64,000 bases of DNA, from contig NZ_CTEN01000003.1 of NCBI RefSeq assembly GCF_001375655.1, forward strand, positions 310,001 to 374,000, given 5' to 3'. The number at the start of each line of letters is the position of its first letter. Positions within the stretch are counted from its first letter, which is position 1. This document shows, one piece after another, positions 9,149 through 17,514 of the stretch. The notes beneath the pieces were generated by a model, which did not search any database, was not told where the DNA came from, and worked only from the letters and a program-made list of their open reading frames with translations. A program made the translations under genes and the position numbers. This stretch comes from Streptococcus varani. GTDB taxonomy: Bacteria > Bacillota > Bacilli > Lactobacillales > Streptococcaceae.

Positions 9149-10466
9149 CTTTTACCTCCACCACTACTTGTCCGTCTCTCATACGGACGGTCATCTCTTC
9201 TTTTTCATCAATTTGTGTAATGCTATCAATCACTCGACCACCCTGCTCCACCATGGCATAGCCACGCGCTACGATGCGACTGGTATCCAACATGGTCAGA
9301 GCCTCCATGAGCTTCTCTGCCTTGGCTACTTTCTGATCATAACTATTGGCCATATTGCTCTTTAAAAGGCGTTCCTGTTGGTTGATTTTTTCACCTAGGC
9401 TACGCAAACGCTCTTGCAGATCAACAGACTGCAAGCGCTGGCTCAAGAGACGTTCGGTGTTCAGATTTTCTCTATAAGTCTGACGCATAACTGTCTGAAG
9501 ATGCGTTGTCAAGGTATCTAATTTCTGCAAGTACCCATCATAAAGGCGCTCTGGTTGCCTGAAAATGACTGATTTACTAGACTGATCCAAACGCTCCTGC
9601 CTCTGCCGAATTCCTCTCAGTGCTGCCTGATAAGCCCTATTTCCCCGTTCGCTAATCCAGGAAATGATATCTGCCTTGGTCACTGGCGTGGCCAGTTCAG
9701 CCGCAGCCGTCGGAGTCGCAACTCGCCTGTCTGCCACAAAGTCAGCCAAAGTCGTATCGGTTTCATGGCCCACACTAGAAATAATGGGAATCTGTGATTC
9801 AAAGATAGCACGGACCACGATTTCCTCATTGAAGGCCCAGAGGTCCTCTATGGAACCGCCACCGCGTCCAACAATCAGAAGATCTAAATCATCTCGCAAA
9901 TTCGCCGCCTGGATATTGGCAACCACTTCTTGAGCCGCCCCATCTCCTTGCACCTTGGTTGGATAGAGGACAATTTCCACACCCGGAAACCGCCGGGAAA
10001 CGGTGGTAATAATATCCTTGATGACCGCCCCACTTGGACTGGTCAAAACCCCAATTTTTTGGACGAACTGAGGCAGAGCTTGTTTCCACTCTGGATTAAA
10101 AAGTCCCTCCTTGGAGAGAGCACTCTTCAACTGCTCGAACTTAATGGCCAATGCACCAATCCCATCTGGCTGAGCACTTTCGATGACAATGGAGTAAGAA
10201 CCGCTCGGCTCATAGAGCTGAACACGACCGATGACATTGATTTTCATGCCCTCTTCCAGATCAAAACCTAACTTCTTGTATACACCGCCCCAAACGGTAG
10301 CTTGGATGACAGCATTTTCATCCTTGAGTGAAAAATATTGATGGCTCGGACGCCTCCGAAAATTGGACACTTCTCCCGTTAGGTAAACCCGCTCCAGATA
10401 AGGATCACGGTCAAATTTCAATTTTAAATACTTGGTCAAACTGCTGACCGATAAATAATCTGCCAT
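9123..10466 (-). CDS. xseA: Exodeoxyribonuclease VII large subunit
   Basis: A 447-residue catalytic subunit of ExoVII. The N-terminal ~100 residues form an OB fold ([11 protein letters not shown]...). The catalytic domain contains [17 protein letters not shown] (about 190-206) and [25 protein letters not shown] (near 230-255, in two adjacent runs). The C terminus is coiled coil. It is the first gene of the xseA-xseB-ispA-tlyA-argR-recN series, with an extended -10 promoter immediately upstream. Confidence 0.96.
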   Translation of the reverse strand: MADYLSVSSLTKYLKLKFDRDPYLERVYLTGEVSNFRRRPSHQYFSLKDENAVIQATVWGGVYKKLGFDLEEGMKINVIGRVQLYEPSGSYSIVIESAQPDGIGALAIKFEQLKSALSKEGLFNPEWKQALPQFVQKIGVLTSPSGAVIKDIITTVSRRFPGVEIVLYPTKVQGDGAAQEVVANIQAANLRDDLDLLIVGRGGGSIEDLWAFNEEIVVRAIFESQIPIISSVGHETDTTLADFVADRRVATPTAAAELATPVTKADIISWISERGNRAYQAALRGIRQRQERLDQSSKSVIFRQPERLYDGYLQKLDTLTTHLQTVMRQTYRENLNTERLLSQRLQSVDLQERLRSLGEKINQQERLLKSNMANSYDQKVAKAEKLMEALTMLDTSRIVARGYAMVEQGGRVIDSITQIDEKEEMTVRMRDGQVVVEVKDVQRDQNI

Positions 10467-10507
10467 AGCATCCTTTTCTACTTTGTATCTCTATACAATT
10501 CCATACA

Positions 10508-10516
10508 ATTATACCA
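10508..10516 (-). promoter_or_regulatory. Extended -10 promoter of xseA
   Basis: Minus-strand TGGTATAAT (an extended -10 element of the TGnTATAAT type) lies about 45 bp upstream of the xseA ATG. No good -35 is visible at 17 bp, which is common for extended -10 promoters. It would start the long housekeeping transcript. Confidence 0.6.
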
Positions 10517-10564
10517 TTTTTTGCATAAAATAGGCTAATGGAAAGCTAATTTATTCACTTCCTA

Positions 10565-10684
10565 TAAACAAAAGCACCAGTCATTTCTGACTGGTGCTTT
10601 TGTGGAGATTATGAAAAATATTTAGGATTGATATTAGTATAACCTGATTAAGGTTATCTAACATCGGTCTCAAGTCTGATTTAT
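10565..10684 (-). ncRNA. Candidate small RNA / structured 3' element, copy A
   Basis: One of five copies in the window. Read on the minus strand it begins with ATAAATCAG, whose TAA is the stop codon of the upstream PhnB-like gene. Next come GAGACCGATG, a perfect 7-bp stem-loop (ATAACCT / AGGTTAT), the conserved open stretch ACTAATATCAATCC, and CATAATCTCC (10604-10613), complementary to an RBS plus AUG. It ends in a perfect 14-bp terminator hairpin (AAAAGCACCAGTCA, 10570-10601). I do not recognise a named family. The layout is like the streptococcal csRNAs, but no CiaR box (TTTAAG-N5-TTTAAG) is present. It may be an independent RNA or a 3' UTR-derived RNA. Confidence 0.55.
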
Positions 10685-11568
10685 CCTTTCTTTTTCACTA
10701 ATTCTTTGATTTCATCGTAGTTTAAACGCTTCATGGTTAAAATGGCATCATGGACCGGCTTCATTTCTTCTTTTGAAAGGATCTGGTAGGCATCCATGAG
10801 AGGACGAGGAACAATCTGCCAGGAGATACCAAACTCATCCTTGACCCAGCCACACTGCTCTGACTCTGGAACATGGGAGAGTTGCTGATAGAGCCTTTGC
10901 GTTTCTTCTTGACTATCCGTATAAACCATCAAGGAAAAAGCTTCATTAAAGGAATTCTCTCCTCCAAATCCATTTTCCATGACTACTAGCCTTTGCTGAT
11001 TTAGCAGTAGTTCACCATAATTGATTTGAGCCTTAGCTTCTTGCTTTTCATTTTCCTGATAGTGGTTGACTGTCCCAATCTGACTATTTGGAAACAGAGC
11101 CTGAGCCTTTTCTAAGAATGACCGAACTTGTCCTACCTGTTCTTGTGAGAAAAGAAGACAGATTTCCAACTGCACAGCTCTGCTATTTTCCGGAGAATAA
11201 AAGAATTGCCAGGACAGACCAAATTGATCTTCGAGCCAAACATAATAGGAATTAAATGGGTATTCTCCCAAAGGCATCAAGACACGACCAGCTTCCGAAA
11301 GAGTTTCAAAAATCCGATCTAATTCATCCTTATTTTGAAAATGAACCATCAAGGAAGTAGATTCATTGAGTTTGAAGTAAGGACCCGCACTGATAGCCGC
11401 TAAGGTTAGATTTGCCAATTGAAATTGAACAAGAACAGCATCTCCCGATGGGGTGTCTGTTAAATCATGTGTCCAATCCATGTGACTGTCTGGAAAAGGA
11501 CTAGTGTAGAGTTGAGCAGCTTCCAAAGCTTCCCTATCAAACCAGAGGTGTGGAATAATTGTTTGCAT
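10681..11568 (-). CDS. PhnB-like / VOC superfamily protein (two tandem domains)
   Basis: A 295-residue protein with two glyoxalase/bleomycin-resistance-fold repeats of the PhnB (3-demethylubiquinone methyltransferase-like) type. The first runs from about 2-125 (IIPHLWFDREALEAAQLYTS, then DQFGLSWQFF). The second runs from about 130-270 (DEFGISWQIVPRPLMDAY). The paired FGxSWQ motifs mark the ends of the repeats. The name 3-demethylubiquinone methyltransferase often given to such proteins should not be trusted. Function is unknown. Its stop codon forms the first bases of repeat RNA copy A. Confidence 0.82.
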   Translation of the reverse strand: MQTIIPHLWFDREALEAAQLYTSPFPDSHMDWTHDLTDTPSGDAVLVQFQLANLTLAAISAGPYFKLNESTSLMVHFQNKDELDRIFETLSEAGRVLMPLGEYPFNSYYVWLEDQFGLSWQFFYSPENSRAVQLEICLLFSQEQVGQVRSFLEKAQALFPNSQIGTVNHYQENEKQEAKAQINYGELLLNQQRLVVMENGFGGENSFNEAFSLMVYTDSQEETQRLYQQLSHVPESEQCGWVKDEFGISWQIVPRPLMDAYQILSKEEMKPVHDAILTMKRLNYDEIKELVKKKG

Positions 11569-11648
11569 TTTCTCTCCTTTATTGTTTGCCTCAATTCAGT
11601 ATACCATCGTAGGTAAACATCTGATTAAACAAACTCCCAAAACCAAAG

Positions 11649-11760
11649 GAAAACACCAGCTGGAGAACTGGCGTTTTCAGGAGATTATGAAAAATATTTA
11701 GGATTGATATTAGTTTAACCCGAATCGAGTTATGTCACATCGGTCTCAGGGCTGATTTAT
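11649..11760 (-). ncRNA. Candidate small RNA / structured 3' element, copy B
   Basis: Same organisation as copy A. The minus-strand element starts at ATAAATCAGCCCTGAGACCG, with its TAA being the stop codon of pgmB. The first stem is TAAC-T-CG / CG-G-GTTA (one U-G pair), then the conserved open region, then CATAATCTCCT (11679-11689) and a terminator hairpin (11649-11678). The TATACT seen in other copies reads TAAACT here, which argues against that block being a -10 promoter and for an RNA stem. The U-tract is poor, so termination may be leaky. Confidence 0.55.
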
Positions 11761-12416
11761 CTTTTTTTCCAAATATCTTCAAGATAGGCCAAGGTCAAGT
11801 GACTTGTATCTGCTACAAGATGGATATCCTCTCCCAAATCTTCAGCTTTTCCGACTCCTACAGGGAAAGCTCCTACTGACTTGATGGCCTCAATTCCAGC
11901 AAAGGCATCTTCGATTCCGATAGTGTCCGAGATGGCCACACCTACTTGGTCTGCAGCAGCTAAGAAGATATCTGGAGCAGGTTTTGAAGCTGCCACTTTT
12001 GCAGGATCTGCTACAGCATCAAAATAGTCCTCGATTTCCATTTGTTTCAACAAAAAGGGACCATTTTTTGAAGCTGATGCCAGAGCAATTTTTATCCCAT
12101 TTTCTCTAAGGTCTTTCAGTAATTCTAAGATACCAGGATAAATATCAGAAGGACTGACCTTTTGAATCATCTCTACATAATTGCGATTTTTCCTGTCGGC
12201 CAATTCAGCAAATTCTTCTGGTGAAACTTTTCGATTATCCAAATCCAGAATTTTTTGCAGCGAGTCGTCTCGGGATACACCTTTTAATTGTTCATTAAAT
12301 TTACGATCTACTCCCTGAATATCTAATTCTTGAGCCAATGCTTTCCAGGCAAGATAATGATATTCGGCTGTATCTGTAATAACTCCATCTAAGTCGAATA
12401 AAACGGCTTTAAACAT
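11757..12416 (-). CDS. pgmB: Beta-phosphoglucomutase
   Basis: A 219-residue HAD-superfamily enzyme that converts beta-glucose 1-phosphate to glucose 6-phosphate. The catalytic DxD loop is [19 protein letters not shown] at residues 8-26. Motif II/III features (SASKNG near 114 and [12 protein letters not shown] near 168) match PgmB. The substrate is the product of GH65 inverting phosphorylases such as maltose, trehalose, kojibiose or nigerose phosphorylase, so its place at the end of a GH65 and ABC-transporter operon is coherent. It overlaps the upstream GH65 gene by 8 bp. Confidence 0.95.
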   Translation of the reverse strand: MFKAVLFDLDGVITDTAEYHYLAWKALAQELDIQGVDRKFNEQLKGVSRDDSLQKILDLDNRKVSPEEFAELADRKNRNYVEMIQKVSPSDIYPGILELLKDLRENGIKIALASASKNGPFLLKQMEIEDYFDAVADPAKVAASKPAPDIFLAAADQVGVAISDTIGIEDAFAGIEAIKSVGAFPVGVGKAEDLGEDIHLVADTSHLTLAYLEDIWKKR

Positions 12417-14406
12417 GTCTGTCCTCCTGAGTGAGAGAAATGCATTGAATTTCTCCCTTAATCTTGACCTTAAAGGTCATTTTCTTGATTTGTTTTGGTA
12501 ATTGATTAGCAAATGCGACTTGACCATTTTCAAAATGCAGACCAGCAAAGCCATAAATCAAACCGAGCCAACTACCTCCCATGTTGGCTGCATGGATACC
12601 GTGACTGGCATTTCCTTGCCCGTCAGCCATATCCATAATGGCGCTGTCAGAAAAGAAGGCATAAGCTTGTTCATCTCTGCCTAAACGACTGGCAAGAATA
12701 CCATGGATAGCTTTGGAAAGACTGCTATCATGGGTTGTTAGGGGTTCATAATAATCAAAATCTCTTTGCGTCTGATCCAGTGAAACGGGATAGAGCATGT
12801 GAGCTAGCAGTGTATCTGCCTGCTTGAGAACTTGATGCTTGTAGATTTTGATAGGGTGATAATGTAAGAGAAGAGGATAGTTTTCTGCTGGCGTTGCCTC
12901 AAAATCCCAAACTTGCTTATCCAAAGAATGATCGTCCTGCTTGGTTAACCCTCTTTCGTCATCATAAGCTAAATACATGGATTGACTGGCTTTCTTCCAA
13001 TCAGTTGCTTCTTGCTCATGTTAAGTAAAACGCTGCGCCAGTTCTGCCGCATAAGCCAGATTGTGCTGAGCCATTTTGTTGGTGTAGTAGTTATTGTTAA
13101 CAAGGGCAGTGTATTCATCCGGTCCAGTCACTTCGTGAATTTCAAAACCTCTCTTTGAAAAGAATCCAAAACTCATCCAGAAACGAGCTGTTTCATAGAT
13201 AACTTCACGCGCTTGAGCAATAAAATCAGAATCTCCAGTCACCTGCTCATAGAGAGAAAAGGCGTGAGCGATATCCGCATTAATATGGAACTGAGCTGTC
13301 CCAGCTGGATAGTAGGCTGATGTCTCATGTCCACTGATGCCCCGCCATGGGTAGAGGGCACCTTTAAAACTTAGTTCTTCTGCCCTTTCTTTTGCTAGAG
13401 GAAGCTTATTAAGACGGTAGGTCAGCAAGGATTTGGCAATTTCTGGCTGTGTGAAGGTAAAGAAGGGAAGAAGGTACATTTCCGTATCCCAGAAATAATG
13501 ACCTTCATAGCCCTCGCCCGTCAGGCCCTTGGCTCCAAAATTGGTCAGGCCATCTCTACCAGCAGAATTAAACAGATGATAGAGATTAAGACGGATCCCC
13601 TTTTGCAACCGATCATCCCCTTCAATGACAATATCAGAAAGCTTCCAAAATTCTTCAAAGACAGAAACCTGGTGAGCTTTTAATTCCTCATAAGAGTGAT
13701 GCGCAAAATCATTTTCTCTTGATAAACGATAAACTTGCTCAAAGGAAATCTCTTCCCCTTCTACCAATTCATGACTTTGATTGTATTCTGCAAAATCAAA
13801 ATAAAGGGATTGCTGGCTATTTTTCGTACTCAATTTATTTCCATCAAAAAGTAAGTCGGCACTGGCCTCACGAATGCGAGGATCAAATTCTTCATCCGAT
13901 TGAACAGCTATATGTTGGGCTCCTTTTTTGATCTGAACTTTTCCAGAAGAATTGAGCAGGATGATAGTCCATTTTTGGAGGTAGCTCGTACGGTCCTTGT
14001 GACTAGTAAAACTCTCAAGTTCTAGCTTGACCTGCTTACCTGACTCTGTTTCATAGATGAACTCTTCAGTCAAAATCCCTTGATAAAGATTCAACTGCCT
14101 TTTCTCCTCAACTAAGTTTATTACTTCTTCGCCATCCACACTGATCTCCATGCTTCGAAAATCGAAGAGTTTGACCATGGTTTCATGCTTTTTGGCATAA
14201 CCATAAGCATTCTCGCCATAGATAATATCATGCGATTCATAAAAACCATTGACAAAAGATCCTGGAGTGGAGTCCTCAGCAGCAAGGGGCAAGCTGGCTC
14301 TGACCCCCATAAAACCATTGGCTTGGGCGAAAAGCGTTTCAATATTCCCAACTGACTGAGTGGATAAATCATCCAAAGTCAGTAAGAAATCCTCTTTTTT
14401 GTGCAT
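12409..14406 (-). pseudogene. GH65 disaccharide phosphorylase, interrupted by an in-frame stop
   Basis: Two collinear reading frames (13021-14406 and 12409-12978) lie in the same frame and are separated by one TAA codon at 13021-13023. Reading through it gives continuous GH65 sequence (AQRFT-stop-HEQEATDWKK...). The full frame is 666 codons. The first part contains the catalytic-acid region TGPDEYTALVNNNYYTNK. The second part contains the conserved DYYEPLTTHDSSLSKAIHG and GIHAANMGGSWLG segments, which form part of the (alpha/alpha)6 barrel. An intact enzyme would phosphorolyse an alpha-glucosyl disaccharide to beta-glucose 1-phosphate and glucose. Without read-through the truncated protein should be inactive. 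A sequencing error at this codon is not excluded. It sits between the permease genes and pgmB. Confidence 0.8.
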
Positions 14407-14414
14407 AACTTCTC

Positions 14415-15275
14415 CTATTTCTCTCCGTCCATCCGCACTCCTTGTAGGAAGTAACGGTTAAAAATGATGTAAAGAATGATAATGGGAATGATGGTCAAAA
14501 TGGAGGCCGCCATCACACGGTTCCACATTTGTCCTCCTTGGTCGGCCTTTTGCAACATCTGCAAACCGACGGTCAATGTAAACTTACTCTGAGTTTTCAA
14601 GTAAAGCATTGGGGATAAGAAATTGTTCCAAAAACCCATGAAAACAAAGACAGCCTGTGTGGCAATCGATGGCTTAGCAAGAGGCATAACGATACGGAAA
14701 AAAGTACCCGTTCTGCTTAGACCATCAATGCGGGCTGCTTCTTCCACATCCTTTGGAAAACTAAGGAAGAATTGACGCATCATGAAAATGTTACCAATAT
14801 TAACTGCGGCTGGAAGAATCAGAGCCCAATAGGAATCCAGCAGACCAAGATTGTTAATAATAAGGTAATTAGGAATGAGAAGGACCTGAGTCGGTACCAT
14901 CATCATAGCTAAGATTCCATAATAAATTTTTCCCCGTCCAGGATAGTGAAGTCGGGCTAAACTGTAGCCAGCCATTGTGTTGAGAAAAAGATTAATCGTC
15001 GTTCCAATGGTAGAAATGATAGCGGAATTTAAGAACCATTGAACGAACATAGAGCCTGATTCCGGACTAAAGAGGTAGTTATATTGTTCAGTCGTAAAAT
15101 TCTCAGAAATAAGGGATAGACTTCCACTTGTAATCTCCGACAAAGGCTTGAAAGAGGCAGCCAAAGCCCACATGAAGGGATAGAAAGTAATGAAAGCATA
15201 TACAATCAAAATGGTGTACAATAAAATTTTGAGCATGCGACTCTTATCAAGTGTTTTCAATACCATTTCCTCCAT
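14415..15275 (-). CDS. Sugar ABC transporter permease (CUT1, MalG/LacG-like)
   Basis: A 286-residue inner-membrane permease with about six transmembrane helices (first at about 15-35, YTILIVYAFITFYPFMWAL). It has the EAA-loop motif EEAARIDGLSRTGTFFRIVMP broken by GxxxxI-type spacing near residue 190, for contact with an ATPase. With the upstream permease and the lipoprotein it forms a carbohydrate importer. No ATPase gene is present here; streptococcal CUT1 systems usually share MsmK encoded elsewhere (established for the group, not seen here). The start is uncertain: a TTG at 15260 has better spacing to GGAGG than either ATG. Confidence 0.9.
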   Translation of the reverse strand: MEEMVLKTLDKSRMLKILLYTILIVYAFITFYPFMWALAASFKPLSEITSGSLSLISENFTTEQYNYLFSPESGSMFVQWFLNSAIISTIGTTINLFLNTMAGYSLARLHYPGRGKIYYGILAMMMVPTQVLLIPNYLIINNLGLLDSYWALILPAAVNIGNIFMMRQFFLSFPKDVEEAARIDGLSRTGTFFRIVMPLAKPSIATQAVFVFMGFWNNFLSPMLYLKTQSKFTLTVGLQMLQKADQGGQMWNRVMAASILTIIPIIILYIIFNRYFLQGVRMDGEK

Positions 15276-16167
15276 TTAATTTTTCTGCAATTCGTGTCAC
15301 GATAAAGATGATGACGGCTAATAATATGGCTAGAACTGCTGCATAGCCCATTTGGTGATTTTGCCCAAAGGCATATTGGTAAATTAATAAGGAAACCGTC
15401 AAAGTTGAGTTTACTGGTCCACCCGTACCTCCCGAAAAGATGTAGGCTTGATCAAACATTTGGAAAGTACCGATAATCCCCGTTAAAACAACGTAGGTTG
15501 TGATCGGTCTTAAATAGGGAATAGTGATATAGCGTAGCTTTTCAAAAGCATTGGCACCATCAATTTCTGCTGCCTCATAGAGCGAATGAGGCAAATCTAC
15601 TAAAGAAGCAAGGTAAATCGTCATGAAATACGGTACTGTTGACCAGATGTTCATGACCATAATGACTTTTAGGGTCCAGTTTGTATCATTGATAAAATTA
15701 ATTGGACTATCAATAAAATGAAGCGACATCAGTAGCTGATTTATAGGACCATTTTGGTTGAAAATAAACATAAAAATGAGAGTCAGAGCCGCTGAACTAG
15801 TCAAGGTTGGCAAGAAGTAGATCAAACGGAAGAAACGTTTCCCCTTTACTTCTCGATTAGCCAATACATAAGCCATGATTAAGGCAATGACCGTTTGCGC
15901 TGGAACAACAACCAAAGCAAAGAATGCTGTATTTTGCAAAGCTCGAATCAACTGCTTGTCGGTCAATAAATTCCTGAAGTTTCTGAGATCATTCCATTCA
16001 TAGGTTTGAGCTATCAGATTGACATTATTGAAGGTCAAATAGATAGCAAAAAGGATGGATAGGATAAAAAATATAAAGATAACTAATAAGGCCGGTGCCA
16101 AAAAACTATAGCCCTGAATCCACTCCTCTATTTGTCTCTTACTGGTTTTCGGTTTCGGTGCTGTCAT
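15247..16167 (-). CDS. Sugar ABC transporter permease (CUT1, MalF/LacF-like)
   Basis: A 306-residue permease with six predicted membrane helices (LLVIFIFFILSILFAIYLTF near residue 27 being the first) and the EAA motif LYEAAEIDGANAFEKLRYIT around 197-216. It pairs with the MalG-like permease, whose gene overlaps it by 29 bp. The substrate is inferred from the flanking GH65 phosphorylases to be an alpha-glucosyl disaccharide or short glucan. A stable hairpin lies between this gene and the binding-protein gene and may lower its expression. Confidence 0.9.
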   Translation of the reverse strand: MTAPKPKTSKRQIEEWIQGYSFLAPALLVIFIFFILSILFAIYLTFNNVNLIAQTYEWNDLRNFRNLLTDKQLIRALQNTAFFALVVVPAQTVIALIMAYVLANREVKGKRFFRLIYFLPTLTSSAALTLIFMFIFNQNGPINQLLMSLHFIDSPINFINDTNWTLKVIMVMNIWSTVPYFMTIYLASLVDLPHSLYEAAEIDGANAFEKLRYITIPYLRPITTYVVLTGIIGTFQMFDQAYIFSGGTGGPVNSTLTVSLLIYQYAFGQNHQMGYAAVLAILLAVIIFIVTRIAEKLNGGNGIENT

Positions 16168-16198
16168 ATCATTCTCCAGATAAGTATTTTACAGATAA

Positions 16199-16226
16199 GA
16201 AAGGGCGGTGTCGCCACCACCCCTTG
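16199..16226 (-). terminator. Intra-operon hairpin between binding protein and permease genes
   Basis: A GC-rich hairpin (minus strand AAGGGGTGGTG, loop GCGA, CACCGCCCTT, then TCTT) lies 10 bp after the binding-protein stop. The U-tract is interrupted, so it fits a partial terminator or 3'-end stabiliser that keeps the lipoprotein mRNA more abundant than that of the permeases. Confidence 0.6.
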
Positions 16227-16232
16227 TCAGTC

Positions 16233-17495
16233 TTATTTATTTAGTTTACTGTTAGCATCTTCATCAATTTGTTTCAAAGCTTTTTCCAAATCTGCTTGAG
16301 TTGCACCTTTCTTGAAGGCTTCGGAAATAAAGTTACCATATGAACCAACAAGCGTTGAAAGATTTGTACCATCTTGCCAAGCAACAGCATATTCAATAGC
16401 ATCCTGGTGAACCTGTAGACCTGGATTAGCCGAAAGGAACTCAGAGTTTTCAGCCACATCTGGACGAGTTGCTAAAGTTCCAACTGCTTCTGTCCAAGAT
16501 GCCATACCATCTTTACCACCAACAAATTGGATCCACTTATCAGCTAGGTCTTTAACTTTAGTGTTTTTGTATTGTCCCCAACCAACTGTAAATTGCATAG
16601 TGACTTTTTTGCCTTTATAGGTCATATTTGGCAAAATCTCAAATTTCAAATCTTTATATTGAGTTTTGAAAACTTGATAGTTCCAGTTACCAGTCAAAGC
16701 AAGAGCAAATTTCCCTGTTGCAAAACCAGCCCCTTCATCACCAGCACCAACTTGCTGAGGAGTAGCTACTGCCCCAGTATTGAACAAATCAATAGCAGTC
16801 ATAAGGTTTTTAACGATAGTCGGATTGGACGTATTGATGCTACCATCTTTTTGAATTGGTTCTTGGTCATCCGCTATTAGATACGGCCAGTTACGAGCAA
16901 GGTCAGCATTCAAATTCATCAGATAAACTTGCCCTTTACCATAGGCAGCATCAATTTTTTCTTGTGCTGATGGTGCCCACTTAATGAAGTCTTCATATGA
17001 AGTTGGTACATCCGTCAAAGCGATACCAGCTTTTTCAAAGATAGCTGTATTCGCATAGAGGGCTAATGTAGATACATCTTTTGGTGCTGCATAGAGTTTA
17101 CCATCTGTTGAGAAAGCAGTCGCAAGAGTTGAGTAGTAATCATCAGCATTCACTACATCAGAAATGTCATTCAAAACTCCCTCCCCTTGCAGATAAGGAT
17201 AGAAACTAGAGTCAATATAGAAAACATCTGGTGCAGTTCCACCAGCCAAATCTGTTGGTAATTGTGTAGTAATATCCGTATAAACTTTTGATTCTACTTT
17301 AACCCCATTATCTTCTTCAAATTTCTTAATGAGAGTGTCCAAGGCAGCGTTTTCTGTGTCGCTTCCCTTCCAATAACCAATTGTCAGAGTATCATTAGAT
17401 GAACCTGACTTGCTTCCTCCACCTGCGCAGGCTGCTAAGCCAACAACCGCAGTAGCTAATAAACCTGTTGCAAAAAACTTTTTCCAAGTTTTCAT
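16233..17495 (-). CDS. Sugar ABC transporter substrate-binding lipoprotein
   Basis: A 420-residue family 1 extracellular solute-binding protein. The signal peptide ends in the lipobox GLAAC (Cys at about residue 23), followed by a Gly/Ser linker. The mature protein carries the TIGYWKGSDTENAALDTLIK beginning and NWPYLIADDQEP and GNWNYQVFK segments typical of MalE/MsmE-like proteins. It is lipid-anchored on the outer face of the membrane and delivers sugar to the two permeases encoded next. The flanking GH65 and pgmB genes suggest an alpha-glucoside ligand. Confidence 0.92.
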   Translation of the reverse strand: MKTWKKFFATGLLATAVVGLAACAGGGSKSGSSNDTLTIGYWKGSDTENAALDTLIKKFEEDNGVKVESKVYTDITTQLPTDLAGGTAPDVFYIDSSFYPYLQGEGVLNDISDVVNADDYYSTLATAFSTDGKLYAAPKDVSTLALYANTAIFEKAGIALTDVPTSYEDFIKWAPSAQEKIDAAYGKGQVYLMNLNADLARNWPYLIADDQEPIQKDGSINTSNPTIVKNLMTAIDLFNTGAVATPQQVGAGDEGAGFATGKFALALTGNWNYQVFKTQYKDLKFEILPNMTYKGKKVTMQFTVGWGQYKNTKVKDLADKWIQFVGGKDGMASWTEAVGTLATRPDVAENSEFLSANPGLQVHQDAIEYAVAWQDGTNLSTLVGSYGNFISEAFKKGATQADLEKALKQIDEDANSKLNK

Positions 17496-17514
17496 ATCTT
17501 AAAACCTCCTAGTT

